Of a DNA stretch of 64,000 nucleotides, positions 16,270 to 25,047 are shown in pieces. The notes under the pieces were generated by a model. That model had not been told where the DNA came from. It saw only the letters and a program-made list of their open reading frames with translations, and made no database searches. The stretch is from Chitinophagaceae bacterium. Lineage in GTDB: Bacteria; Bacteroidota; Bacteroidia; Chitinophagales; Chitinophagaceae. The stretch spans positions 1 through 64,000 of the forward strand of contig JAHBTL010000034.1 of assembly GCA_019638615.1 (NCBI GenBank), read 5' to 3'. A program made the position numbers and the translations under genes. The first letter of the stretch is position 1. Each line of letters begins with the position of its first letter.

Positions 16270-17043
16270 ATGGCGAGGAAAAAGAATAAAATTTTGAGAT
16301 GGAAAGCTTTGCTGGTTATTTCCGTGCTCCTGTTGCTCGGCGCCGCTGCGCTGTATGGTTATAACAAATGGAAAGAATACCGGGTCAGCTTTGTGCGGTA
16401 TAACGCTTTCGGTATAGAAATACCTGTTAATTATGAGATACATGGTATTGACGTTTCGCACCACCAGGACGTAATTGACTGGAGCGAAGTAAAGCGCATG
16501 GACATAGAAAACATGCAGCTTGATTTTGCCTTTATCAAGGCTACCGAAGGCATTTCGAACGTGGATAAATTATTTAAAAGAAACTGGTATAAAGCCCGCG
16601 AAGAAGGGATGACGAGAGGAGCCTATCACTTTTTTATTGCTACCAAAAGCGGGAAAAGGCAGGCAGATAATTTTATAGCGCATGTAACACTGGAGCCCGG
16701 AGACATGCCCCCGGTGCTGGATGTGGAACAACTGTACGGCGCCAGGCCCAAAGACCTTAAGCTCAGGGTAAAAGAGTGGCTTCAGATCATTGAAGATTAT
16801 TACAAAGTGAAGCCGATCATATATACGAACGTGGATTTCTACGAACAATACCTGGGACAGGAGTTTGACAACTATCCCTTATGGGTGGCCCATTATCTTC
16901 AACCGCACAAGCCCCGCATCAAACGCCCCTGGATGTTTTGGCAGCACAGCGAAACAGGGCGGGTAAACGGCATTGTCAACAAAGTAGACTTCAATGTGTT
17001 TAGCGGAGATTCGCTGGCTTTCAGGAAATTATTACTGGATTAA
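16270..17043 (+). CDS. GH25 muramidase (lysozyme-like)
   Basis: A 257-residue protein with an N-terminal membrane anchor or uncleaved signal (residues 11-32) and a GH25 catalytic domain. Motifs: GIDVSHHQ (catalytic-site Asp), DFAFIKATEG, PPVLDVEQL (the DxE pair with the catalytic Glu), PIIYTNVDFYEQY and a late WQHSETGRVNGI. GH25 enzymes cleave the MurNAc-GlcNAc bond of peptidoglycan. Its position on the periplasmic face next to the polysaccharide locus may be coincidental, since it is convergent with cpsB. Confidence 0.92.
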   Translation: MARKKNKILRWKALLVISVLLLLGAAALYGYNKWKEYRVSFVRYNAFGIEIPVNYEIHGIDVSHHQDVIDWSEVKRMDIENMQLDFAFIKATEGISNVDKLFKRNWYKAREEGMTRGAYHFFIATKSGKRQADNFIAHVTLEPGDMPPVLDVEQLYGARPKDLKLRVKEWLQIIEDYYKVKPIIYTNVDFYEQYLGQEFDNYPLWVAHYLQPHKPRIKRPWMFWQHSETGRVNGIVNKVDFNVFSGDSLAFRKLLLD

Positions 17044-17062
17044 CCCATTCCTGCCCAACCCC

Positions 17063-17806
17063 TTACAACTGGTTGTTCAGTAACGGAAGCTCAGAAGCAA
17101 TTTCTTTTACCTTTTCGTGCAGGAAAGGGCTGTTAAGATTGGCCATGTGCCTTTCGTGGTGAAGATCGGAGCCCAACAGATCAATGTATTTCATTTTATA
17201 CAGGCGTTCGGCAGCAGCGGCAATACTTTTGCCATAGTAGCCTATTAAAGAAAGCAGGTTTACCTGCAGCAGGCAGCCTGCATTTCGAAGCTCTTCATAT
17301 ACATCAAACTTTTGGTGCAGGTATGCATAACGCTCGGGGTGTGCCAGAATCGGTTTATATCCCTTCATCTGGATATTAAAGATCTTTTGTTTATAGTCGA
17401 GCGGCATGCTGGCAAAAGAAAATTCCACCAATACAAGATTGTCTTTGATGGTAAGCAAAGGTTCTTTTTTTTCGAGCAGGCTGTCGAAATGATCGTCCAG
17501 GAAATATTCAGCAGCCGCCGTAACGGGAATATTGATATTTCTTTTATTCAGCTCTTTCATCAACTTCTCGTACCCGCCCATGATCGTGCTGCGATTGTTA
17601 GGGTACAGGTCTATCATCAGGTGGGGAGTGGTAATAATCTTTTTGTAGCCCAGCTTTATCATTCCTTCTATCAGAGCAACAGATGTATCTACATCGGGCG
17701 ATCCGTCGTCAATACCCGGGATCAAATGCGAGTGCATGTCGCACACCAACGCACTCAGGTCGCCAGGTTCGGGTATAGGTTTCTTTTTTTTAAACAGCGA
17801 AAACAT
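17063..17806 (-). CDS. cpsB: CpsB/YwqE-type tyrosine-protein phosphatase
   Basis: A 247-residue PHP-fold metallophosphatase. Metal-ligand motifs are CDMHSHLIPGIDDG (His25, His27), TTPHLM, the HPERY motif and GSDLHHERH. CpsB-type enzymes dephosphorylate the Tyr-rich tail of Wzc/CpsD-type autokinases and thereby control polymer length and export; the matching kinase is encoded at 50645-53032. It is the last gene of the polysaccharide locus, 233 nt after the glycosyltransferase gene, and has the less A/T-rich composition of the flank, so it may have its own promoter. Confidence 0.92.
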   Translation of the reverse strand: MFSLFKKKKPIPEPGDLSALVCDMHSHLIPGIDDGSPDVDTSVALIEGMIKLGYKKIITTPHLMIDLYPNNRSTIMGGYEKLMKELNKRNINIPVTAAAEYFLDDHFDSLLEKKEPLLTIKDNLVLVEFSFASMPLDYKQKIFNIQMKGYKPILAHPERYAYLHQKFDVYEELRNAGCLLQVNLLSLIGYYGKSIAAAAERLYKMKYIDLLGSDLHHERHMANLNSPFLHEKVKEIASELPLLNNQL

Positions 17807-18039
17807 ATGGTCAGGAAATAAGCTGATTTAGTATAAAGCTAAATGAAATAGCCATAAAAATATCTTTTATCCAAAAGATATAATTTCTTATACGCTATTC
17901 CTTGTGGCTAAAATCAATAAAAACCAGCACATGGAAATTCTTTGTATACAGATTTTATTCTTCCAGGGAGAGAAATTTGAGATTATGCACAAACTATTTA
18001 AGCCCTTATACTATTCATGATAGATAGATTTTAAAAAAT
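17807..18039. other. intergenic gap with A/T-rich palindrome
   Basis: No gene is seen. A perfect 9-bp inverted repeat (ATATCTTTT with AAAAGATAT, 4-nt loop) lies at 17860-17881. It could be a weak terminator for the long operon or a regulator site for cpsB. Confidence 0.4.
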
Positions 18040-19254
18040 TCAATATTCCTCTAAAACCCGGACCATTTCTTTTTTGAGCACATCAGGGTGAAAATATTTA
18101 TTGGCAAATTGCATATTATCATTACCAATTTTGTTTTTTTGATTTTCCGATAGCGAGTTGAATTTCATTATTTGTTCGGCAATAAATTCATACTGTCCGT
18201 GTTCAGCGCTTATATTGCCATCAACCTTCGTTAAAATATCAATTACATGAGATGGGTCGGGGCCTATATATAAAATGGGTTTACCAATAAACATAGCGCC
18301 ATATATTTTATTAGGATGTGTAAATCCAACCTGTCCGCTCCCCATAATCACCACCTGTATATCGGCTGCTGCAAGAGAATTATGAATATTATTCCTTGGC
18401 TGGTATGGCAACTGTTCGATATTGGACAAGCCATGTTTTTGTTTAAATTCACTTACATCTTTTTTTCGCACACCATCTCCTATAAATACAAAAATAAGTT
18501 TTGAATGATCTTTTAACAATAATGCCACATTCAGGAGCGTATCCAACGGATGTACATACGAATGATTCCCGGAATACATGATAACAGTTTTATCTCCCCA
18601 ATCATTTGCTACCCTAAATGGATTTTCTGATCTATTTCCTTCATACAGCTTTTCCATTACCGGCCACACTGGTACAATATGTACTTTTTCTGAGCTTGCC
18701 CCCCTTTTTTGAAAGTAATCTTTCATATAAGTGTCCAGCGCAATAATGTTGTCCGCACTTCTCATAATATAATTACCCATATAAGTCAGGAGCTTACTGG
18801 ATAACGAGTTTTTTTTTATAAGCCCCGAGGCAATAGACAATTCGGGCTGCAGATCCATTCCCCAATAAAAAAATTTAATTTTTTTAATCTTGCAAATTAA
18901 AACTCCTATGAAAGAAATGAGAGGAGGAGAAGTCATTCCTATCATTATATCAAAGCTTCTTTTTTTTACAAAAAGAAGTTTGAAAAAAAGAAGCAGGTTA
19001 AACGAAAAAAAGTCCAGCAGCCTGCCCGACACATGTTTTTTACCAAACCCTGTATTAGAAATACGTTTAATAACAATATTCCTGTACACTTCTGAAGCAG
19101 GGAACTTTACAACTGTATTTTCATATGCATTCCGGCTTGTGTATACAGTTACATTGTGACCTTTGCCAGTCAGTTCCTCAACGAAGTCATACAGGTGTTG
19201 TGCAGTGGATGCTGTATCGGGCCAAAAAACCTGGGAAATAGCAATGATTCTCAT
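18040..19254 (-). CDS. glycosyltransferase family 4 (WcaI-like)
   Basis: A 404-residue GT-B enzyme. The N-terminal half opens with MRIIAISQVFWPDTASTAQHL, matching the donor-proximal start of WcaI/WbuB-type transferases, and has YWGMDLQPELS. The C-terminal half has a nucleotide-binding core (VIMYSGNHSYVHPLDTLL, VFIGDGVRKK, GKPILYIGP). It would transfer a sugar from a nucleotide donor to the lipid-linked repeat unit at the cytosolic face. The start overlaps the end of the epimerase gene by 4 nt, so the two are coupled. Donor and linkage cannot be told. Confidence 0.88.
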   Translation of the reverse strand: MRIIAISQVFWPDTASTAQHLYDFVEELTGKGHNVTVYTSRNAYENTVVKFPASEVYRNIVIKRISNTGFGKKHVSGRLLDFFSFNLLLFFKLLFVKKRSFDIMIGMTSPPLISFIGVLICKIKKIKFFYWGMDLQPELSIASGLIKKNSLSSKLLTYMGNYIMRSADNIIALDTYMKDYFQKRGASSEKVHIVPVWPVMEKLYEGNRSENPFRVANDWGDKTVIMYSGNHSYVHPLDTLLNVALLLKDHSKLIFVFIGDGVRKKDVSEFKQKHGLSNIEQLPYQPRNNIHNSLAAADIQVVIMGSGQVGFTHPNKIYGAMFIGKPILYIGPDPSHVIDILTKVDGNISAEHGQYEFIAEQIMKFNSLSENQKNKIGNDNMQFANKYFHPDVLKKEMVRVLEEY

Positions 19255-20240
19255 GAAACTGTTTCCGCCTGTTTTCTTGTCAGCATCACCTGTTCATTGA
19301 TCCACTTATAAGTTGCTTCCATTCCCTCACGAAGTGTTTGAACCGGCGCCCAGTTAAGTTTTTCCCTGATCAGCTTATTATCTGAATTTCTACCTCGTAC
19401 TCCGGTAGGCCCTTTAATATTTTTAATGCTCAATTTTTTACCTGATATTTCAATGGCCATTTTTGCAAAGTCATTGATAGCAATCATTTCTTCGGACCCA
19501 ATGTTCACAGGCCCTGTAAAATCAGCATCCATCAATCTCCTCACAGCTTCAACACATTCATCTATATATAAGAACGACCTGGTTTGTTTTCCGTCTCCCC
19601 ATACCTCAATGAAAGAGCCATCTTCAGCCTCCGCAGCTTTTCTGCACATAGCAGCGGGTGCCTTTTCCTTACCTCCTGTCCATGTTCCCTGCGGCCCAAA
19701 TATGTTATGAAATCTTGCAATCCTGACTTCTATTCCATAATTGCGGTAGTAAGAAAGATACAGTCGCTCACTGAAAAGTTTTTCCCACCCATATTCGCTA
19801 TCCGGTGCAGCGGGATAAGCAGAATCTTCAGCGCATTTGGGATTGTCAGGATCAAGCTGGTTATACTCAGGATACATACATGCAGAAGACGAATAGAAGA
19901 TTTTCCTGATGCCTGCATTTTTTACTGCATTCAGCATATTTACATTACACAATACCGAATTATGCATTACATCCGCATCATGCTCTCCCGTAAAGATGTA
20001 TCCTGCACCACCCATATCGGCCGCCAACTGGTATACTTCATCAATTCCTCCCTGAGCCGCCGCTTCACTTATCAAAGGATCTCTAAGATCTCCTATAACA
20101 AACTCATCTGCATGATTATTACCATATTCATTTTCTTTCAGGTCAATTCCCCTTACCCAGTATCCTTCCTGTTGTAACCGTTTTACTAAGTGCCCGCCGA
20201 TAAAGCCCCCGGCTCCGCAGACTAATGCTTTCTTTGACAT
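19251..20240 (-). CDS. GDP-mannose 3,5-epimerase-like SDR enzyme
   Basis: A 329-residue extended SDR protein that follows plant GDP-mannose 3,5-epimerase closely. Visible matches are the Rossmann GAGGFIGGH (9-17), NLAADMGG-like QLAADMGGAG, SSSACMYPEY with the catalytic Cys121, Tyr150-x3-Lys154 (YGWEK), GGKEKAPAAMCRKA with Lys193 in the position of the second acid/base, RSFLYIDECVE and GVRGRNSDN. The plant enzyme makes GDP-L-galactose and GDP-L-gulose from GDP-mannose. All key residues are kept, so activity is likely; which L-sugar results is not decidable. Adjacent to a carbamoyltransferase gene. Confidence 0.85.
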   Translation of the reverse strand: MSKKALVCGAGGFIGGHLVKRLQQEGYWVRGIDLKENEYGNNHADEFVIGDLRDPLISEAAAQGGIDEVYQLAADMGGAGYIFTGEHDADVMHNSVLCNVNMLNAVKNAGIRKIFYSSSACMYPEYNQLDPDNPKCAEDSAYPAAPDSEYGWEKLFSERLYLSYYRNYGIEVRIARFHNIFGPQGTWTGGKEKAPAAMCRKAAEAEDGSFIEVWGDGKQTRSFLYIDECVEAVRRLMDADFTGPVNIGSEEMIAINDFAKMAIEISGKKLSIKNIKGPTGVRGRNSDNKLIREKLNWAPVQTLREGMEATYKWINEQVMLTRKQAETVS

Positions 20241-20269
20241 GTTCTTTTAATTTATACAATGAGAAATCT

Positions 20270-21997
20270 TTATTTTCTTTCAATTACACAATTTTCCAGT
20301 ACCAGCATGTCCATTTTTGTTCTTAAAAAGCAATCTAATGCTTCAGCGGGTGTGTTTACAATCGGTTCATTTTCATTGAAGGAGGTATTAACAAGAATTG
20401 GTACACCCGTTTTCCGCCGGAACGCCTCAATTAAACCATAATATCTTGGTGAAACATCCTTATCAACCGTTTGCAATCTGCCGGAGCCATCTACATGAGT
20501 TACGGCAGGAATGATGCTCTGCTTTTCCTTTTTAATAAGAAATACTTTCTCCATAAAAGGGACTTCGGCTGCTTGTGTAAAATATTCGGCAGTATATTCT
20601 TTTAAAATGGATGGGGCAAACGGGCGAAAACTCTCCCGCCTTTTTATTTTAAGATTTAAAAGGTCTTTAGCTTTGGAATTCCGGGGATCGGCAATAATAG
20701 ACCTGGCACCCAGCGCCCTAGGGCCAAATTCTGCCCTGCCACTAAACCAACCTACCACACCCGGCTCAATCAATTTGTCTGTCACAACATTAAACAAATC
20801 GTCATCCAAAAGCTTTTTATAGCTGATGTTCCTGCTTTGTAAAAAGGCTTCTATTTCATCATTTGAAAATCTGCTTCCGGTATAAGCAGACCATACTGGC
20901 CTGGTTCTGGGTTGTTCCAGGATATGATTATAAAAATATAAAGCCGACCCCATGGAGATTCCTGCATCATGCCCGGCAGAAGGAATATATACGTTCTTAA
21001 AGCGGGTGGCTTCTGCTATTTTCCCATTGGCTACAGAGTTCTGAGCCACACCTCCGGCAATACAAACATTTTCCAGCCCGGTTTTTTCCCTCAGCTTGTT
21101 TAAAATATGAAAAATCAACTCCTCGGTAACCCTTTGCACTGAAGCCGCCAAATCTTTATGGTATTGTGTAAGCTCCTCCTCTTTATTACGAGGATTTCCA
21201 AAATGGTCTATAAATTTCTGCGAAAAAAGATTGCCGACATAGGGGGTATTATTTATATATTGAAATCCCGCCTTCGTTGGTGGAACAAAATATTCTGATT
21301 TCCAGGTGTATAATCCATTGGGCAGAAAAGTAAGCACCTCTTTAACTTTATCAAAATACTTTGGCTCACCATAAGGCGCCAATCCCATTACTTTATATTC
21401 ATCTCCATAATGTGGAAACCCCAAAAATTGAGTAAATGCCGTATAAAATAGACCGCAGGAAACAGGAAAGTCAACACTATCCAACACTTCAATCTTATTT
21501 TTTCTACCGATGCCAATCATGGTAGTTGTAAAATCTCCTGATCCGTCAATTGAAAGTAATGCGGCTTCCTCAAATGGTGAAGCAAAAAATGCAGAAGCCA
21601 GGTGGCTGCGGTGATGCTCTATATTCTTTATCTTCTTTTTTAACGTTTTGTAATCAATGGAAGAGTCAATTTCCTTAAACTCATCTTCCAGACTTGTAAC
21701 TTCTCTTGCATTCTGATACCTTTTTATTGCGCCGCCTACTAATGATGGGTTGGCTAAAAGATACCCTACCTTTTTTATAAGCTTTGCATTAGTATCCCTG
21801 CCGATGGTTATGTAATCCACTTCTTTTAAAGTAATCCCGGCTTCTTTTAAACAAAATTGAATGGCCAATGCAGGAAATCCGGCCCAGTGTTTAACCCGTG
21901 TAAAGCGTTCTTCCTCTGTCGCAGCAATCATTTCGCCGTCTTTAAAAATAGCGGCAGATGAATCTGCGTGGTAAGCGTTTATTCCTAAAATATACAT
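20270..21997 (-). CDS. O-carbamoyltransferase (CmcH/NodU family)
   Basis: A 575-residue protein opening MYILGINAYHADSSAAI, with an N-terminal ASKHA/Kae1-like domain holding the metal His motif EHHRSHLASAFF, SIDGSGDFTT and CIAGGVAQNSVANGK, and a C-terminal YrdC-like part with EFGPRALGARSIIADPR. The family moves a carbamoyl group from carbamoyl phosphate via carbamoyl-AMP to a hydroxyl of a sugar or antibiotic. Here the acceptor is presumably a sugar of the repeat unit, and adjacency to the GME-like epimerase suggests an L-sugar or mannose (inference). Confidence 0.93.
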   Translation of the reverse strand: MYILGINAYHADSSAAIFKDGEMIAATEEERFTRVKHWAGFPALAIQFCLKEAGITLKEVDYITIGRDTNAKLIKKVGYLLANPSLVGGAIKRYQNAREVTSLEDEFKEIDSSIDYKTLKKKIKNIEHHRSHLASAFFASPFEEAALLSIDGSGDFTTTMIGIGRKNKIEVLDSVDFPVSCGLFYTAFTQFLGFPHYGDEYKVMGLAPYGEPKYFDKVKEVLTFLPNGLYTWKSEYFVPPTKAGFQYINNTPYVGNLFSQKFIDHFGNPRNKEEELTQYHKDLAASVQRVTEELIFHILNKLREKTGLENVCIAGGVAQNSVANGKIAEATRFKNVYIPSAGHDAGISMGSALYFYNHILEQPRTRPVWSAYTGSRFSNDEIEAFLQSRNISYKKLLDDDLFNVVTDKLIEPGVVGWFSGRAEFGPRALGARSIIADPRNSKAKDLLNLKIKRRESFRPFAPSILKEYTAEYFTQAAEVPFMEKVFLIKKEKQSIIPAVTHVDGSGRLQTVDKDVSPRYYGLIEAFRRKTGVPILVNTSFNENEPIVNTPAEALDCFLRTKMDMLVLENCVIERK

Positions 21998-21998
21998 C

Positions 21999-23147
21999 TT
22001 AACTAAATAATTTTAAATACTGACTTTTAAGGTCCGATTTTGTAATATAATCATTTGCCAGTTGCCAGGCGCCTTTACTCCAAACCCTAAATGTCTCTTC
22101 ATCCATTTCCGCAACCTTATTTAAAGCATCAACAAAGGCGAAGGGAGCATTTAATGGTAAATCCCAACCGGCTTTTATCTGTGGCAAGTTTCTCCAAGGT
22201 GTCTGATCACTGATTAAAACCGGCCTCCCTACAGAAAGTGCTTCGAAAATAGCATGTCCAAAGTTCTCTCCTTCGGTTGGGAGTGCAAAAATATGATGAT
22301 CTGCTATAAGATTTCCTATATCTTCATTAGGAATATCTTTCTTAAATGCAACTCCGATATTTGCCGGGAATGATCTGATTAACTGTTGGCACTTATTCCA
22401 ATAGGCTTCATCCTCCATCGCTCCAACAATAGTAAGCACAATTTCTGCACGTAAATCTTTCAGATACTCCAGTAATAAAGTAAGATTTTTAATAGGATGA
22501 ATTCGTCCAACAAAAATGATTCTTAATACTCCTTTTTGTTTTTTTATATACTTAAAGATCGCTTGCTGAAGTGGGGGGAAATTGGATATCTGGCTGCATT
22601 TTGTATTAGAACCAAACACTTCCTTAACATCTCCTGTTTCTGTACTGTCGGTTGCATGAAACACAATCTTTTTATGAATGCCCAAAAGTTTGAATATAAG
22701 CAGATATACCTTTTTCCTAGTTGATTTAAACTGAATCGCGGTTTTTTTGAGCATTCCACGCGGAGCAAGAATAACATTCGCGTCCGTTAGCCCCAGCCAT
22801 TTCATTAATAAAGGATATACAGCAAAATAGTGCGAATACATGCTGTTTATATAAACATAATCAGGTTTTATTTCTTTAAAAAACCTTCTGATATTTTTCC
22901 ATTTCAGAAATGATGGAGAAGCATATAAAACAGCTACCCCTTTTCGCATGATCCATTCATCGCATTCAATATTAACATAGGACTGATTTTCGCCAAGATC
23001 ACGATCTGTAGTAAATACAAAAACATCATAATCCCCGCCCATATTATCCGAAAAATTTACACACGATCTTATAGGCCCTCCGGCTCTGAAACCAGGTTCA
23101 TACCAGTCTACAAAAACGAGAATTCTTTTTCTTTTAGTCAATTCCAT
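21999..23147 (-). CDS. glycosyltransferase family 4
   Basis: A 382-residue GT-B enzyme. The N-terminal domain starts KRILVFVDWYEPGFRAGGPI, a pattern common in capsule GT4 enzymes, and carries NVILAPRGML. The C-terminal domain has RIIFVGRIHPIKNL and the EX7E motif in TEGENFGHAIFEAL. It overlaps the asparagine-synthase-like gene by 14 nt at its start and ends one base before the carbamoyltransferase start, so the genes are tightly coupled. Donor unknown. Confidence 0.9.
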   Translation of the reverse strand: MELTKRKRILVFVDWYEPGFRAGGPIRSCVNFSDNMGGDYDVFVFTTDRDLGENQSYVNIECDEWIMRKGVAVLYASPSFLKWKNIRRFFKEIKPDYVYINSMYSHYFAVYPLLMKWLGLTDANVILAPRGMLKKTAIQFKSTRKKVYLLIFKLLGIHKKIVFHATDSTETGDVKEVFGSNTKCSQISNFPPLQQAIFKYIKKQKGVLRIIFVGRIHPIKNLTLLLEYLKDLRAEIVLTIVGAMEDEAYWNKCQQLIRSFPANIGVAFKKDIPNEDIGNLIADHHIFALPTEGENFGHAIFEALSVGRPVLISDQTPWRNLPQIKAGWDLPLNAPFAFVDALNKVAEMDEETFRVWSKGAWQLANDYITKSDLKSQYLKLFS

Positions 23148-24999
23148 TCTTTTCCAACCAAAATTCTAATACAATAAAGAGCCATATATCAGCCCAGCGT
23201 ATTGCAGGGTCGTTATTCAGAAATTTTTGCCAATATAATTTTAACATACCTGGTTTTACATATTCCCTTTCGCTCATGTTATTAATCCTCTCTTCACAAA
23301 ACGATCTCAACTCCTTCTTCATCCACAGCTCCCACGGAAATACAAATCCCTGCTTTTTCCTGAATACAATTACATCCGGAAGTAGCGGTTTTACTGATTC
23401 AACCAACAGGCTTTTTGGATAGACCGGTTGTTTAAATTCATCCGGTATACCCAATACATATTCAACCAGGTCGGTATCAAAAAATGGCTCTCTTGCTTCC
23501 AGTGCAACGGCCATGCTCATCTGGTCTGTATCTTTCAGCAATGTATGTTGTGTATACCCCAAATATTCTGCTACAGACACCTGGCTTAATACCGGAAGAT
23601 CGTGCAAGGCTGATTTTACAGATGAAAGTTTTTCCTGCAATGTGGTAGTACCTGTTCCCGGAATATCCAGCAATTCATGAATAAGCCTGGGGGATAAAAC
23701 CTGGCGAAGTATTGGGTAAATTTCTTCTATGCCGGATGATCGGCAATTTAACAACTGCTGCATCCGGTATTTTTTATTTGAAAATTGCTTACCCGGTATT
23801 ACCGCCGCTATAATTTTTCTAAGCAATTTAGTATTGTTCCATATTCCTTTTCTAGAATGCAGTTTTTGAAACTGATTGAAAATAGGATACCCGGCAAATA
23901 ATTCATCCCCGCCAATACCAGATAGCGCTACTTTAATACCTGCATTTCTGATTGCCTTAGAAACAACAAATGTGTTTATACCGTCCCCGCTTGGCGTATC
24001 CATTGCCGATAATGCATTTTCCAGCTCATCTAACATTACTGTGGGAGAGAGTTGAATTTTTGTATGACTGGTATTAAATTTTTTTGCGATTATCTCCGCG
24101 TAAACCGATTCATCATATTCTTTCTCGCTAAAAGAGATATTGAAAGTTGCGGGTTTGATTTTACATGCCTCGGCCATTAATCCAACAACAGCGCTTGAGT
24201 CTATCCCACCAGACAAAAACGCTGCCACCGGCACATCACTTACCAGCCTACGTTGCACAGATTTTATAAGAAGCCCACGAATAGTATCCTGCACGGCTTT
24301 TTTCCCGGAATACTCAAAACTATTTACGTTGCTTGTTATACTCCAATAATTTTTTTTTATTACAGTGCCATTTTTTATGGTGATATAAGAGCCGGCTTCC
24401 AGTTGCCGAACTCCTCCTACCATAGTAAGCGGATAACTTACAGACTGGTATGAAAAGTATTCAAAAAGTGCTTCTTTACTGATTTTACGATTAACTAATC
24501 CACTTGCAAGAATAGATCTTACTTCAGAAGCAAACACCAATTTTTCATCGTCTATATAGTAATAAAGTGGTTTAACGCCCATCCTGTCTCTTACAATGCA
24601 AAGTTCTTTTTCCTGCCTGTCCCAGATTGCAAAAGCAAACATTCCTTTAAATTGATGAATGCATTCAATACCCCATTGAGCGTACGCGGCAATAAGCGTT
24701 TCTGTATCTCCAGTTGTCTTAAATGAGTATTTTAACCTGCTCCTTACTTCTTCGTAATTATACAACTCTCCGTTAAAGACCAGAACATAGCGGTCAGAAT
24801 GATCAATAAAGGGTTGATTTGCTGCTGTTGAAAGATCAATTATAGATAATCTTCTATGCCCCAGGAAAATTTCATTTTCAACAAAAAATCCATCTGCGTC
24901 CGGCCCTCTGTGAGCCAGGGCATTGGTCATGTTTGTTATAGAATCAGCCTTACGGGCTGAAGATGCTTTGAAGCATAAAATACCGGTTATACCACACAT
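23134..24999 (-). CDS. asnB: asparagine synthase-like glutamine amidotransferase
   Basis: A 621-residue two-domain AsnB-type enzyme. The N-terminal glutaminase begins with the catalytic Cys2 (MCGITGI) and has the AHRGPDADG and FNGELYN motifs. The C-terminal synthetase has the PP-loop SGGIDSSAVVG and GIGGDELFAGYP. In polysaccharide loci such enzymes probably amidate uronic acids or other carboxyl groups on sugars rather than making free asparagine; this is inference from context. The size is at the upper end of bacterial AsnB. Confidence 0.9.
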   Translation of the reverse strand: MCGITGILCFKASSARKADSITNMTNALAHRGPDADGFFVENEIFLGHRRLSIIDLSTAANQPFIDHSDRYVLVFNGELYNYEEVRSRLKYSFKTTGDTETLIAAYAQWGIECIHQFKGMFAFAIWDRQEKELCIVRDRMGVKPLYYYIDDEKLVFASEVRSILASGLVNRKISKEALFEYFSYQSVSYPLTMVGGVRQLEAGSYITIKNGTVIKKNYWSITSNVNSFEYSGKKAVQDTIRGLLIKSVQRRLVSDVPVAAFLSGGIDSSAVVGLMAEACKIKPATFNISFSEKEYDESVYAEIIAKKFNTSHTKIQLSPTVMLDELENALSAMDTPSGDGINTFVVSKAIRNAGIKVALSGIGGDELFAGYPIFNQFQKLHSRKGIWNNTKLLRKIIAAVIPGKQFSNKKYRMQQLLNCRSSGIEEIYPILRQVLSPRLIHELLDIPGTGTTTLQEKLSSVKSALHDLPVLSQVSVAEYLGYTQHTLLKDTDQMSMAVALEAREPFFDTDLVEYVLGIPDEFKQPVYPKSLLVESVKPLLPDVIVFRKKQGFVFPWELWMKKELRSFCEERINNMSEREYVKPGMLKLYWQKFLNNDPAIRWADIWLFIVLEFWLEKNGID

Positions 25000-25047
25000 A
25001 AATAGTCAAAAAGCTGTTCAGTTAGGAATAACTCAACAGCACTAATC

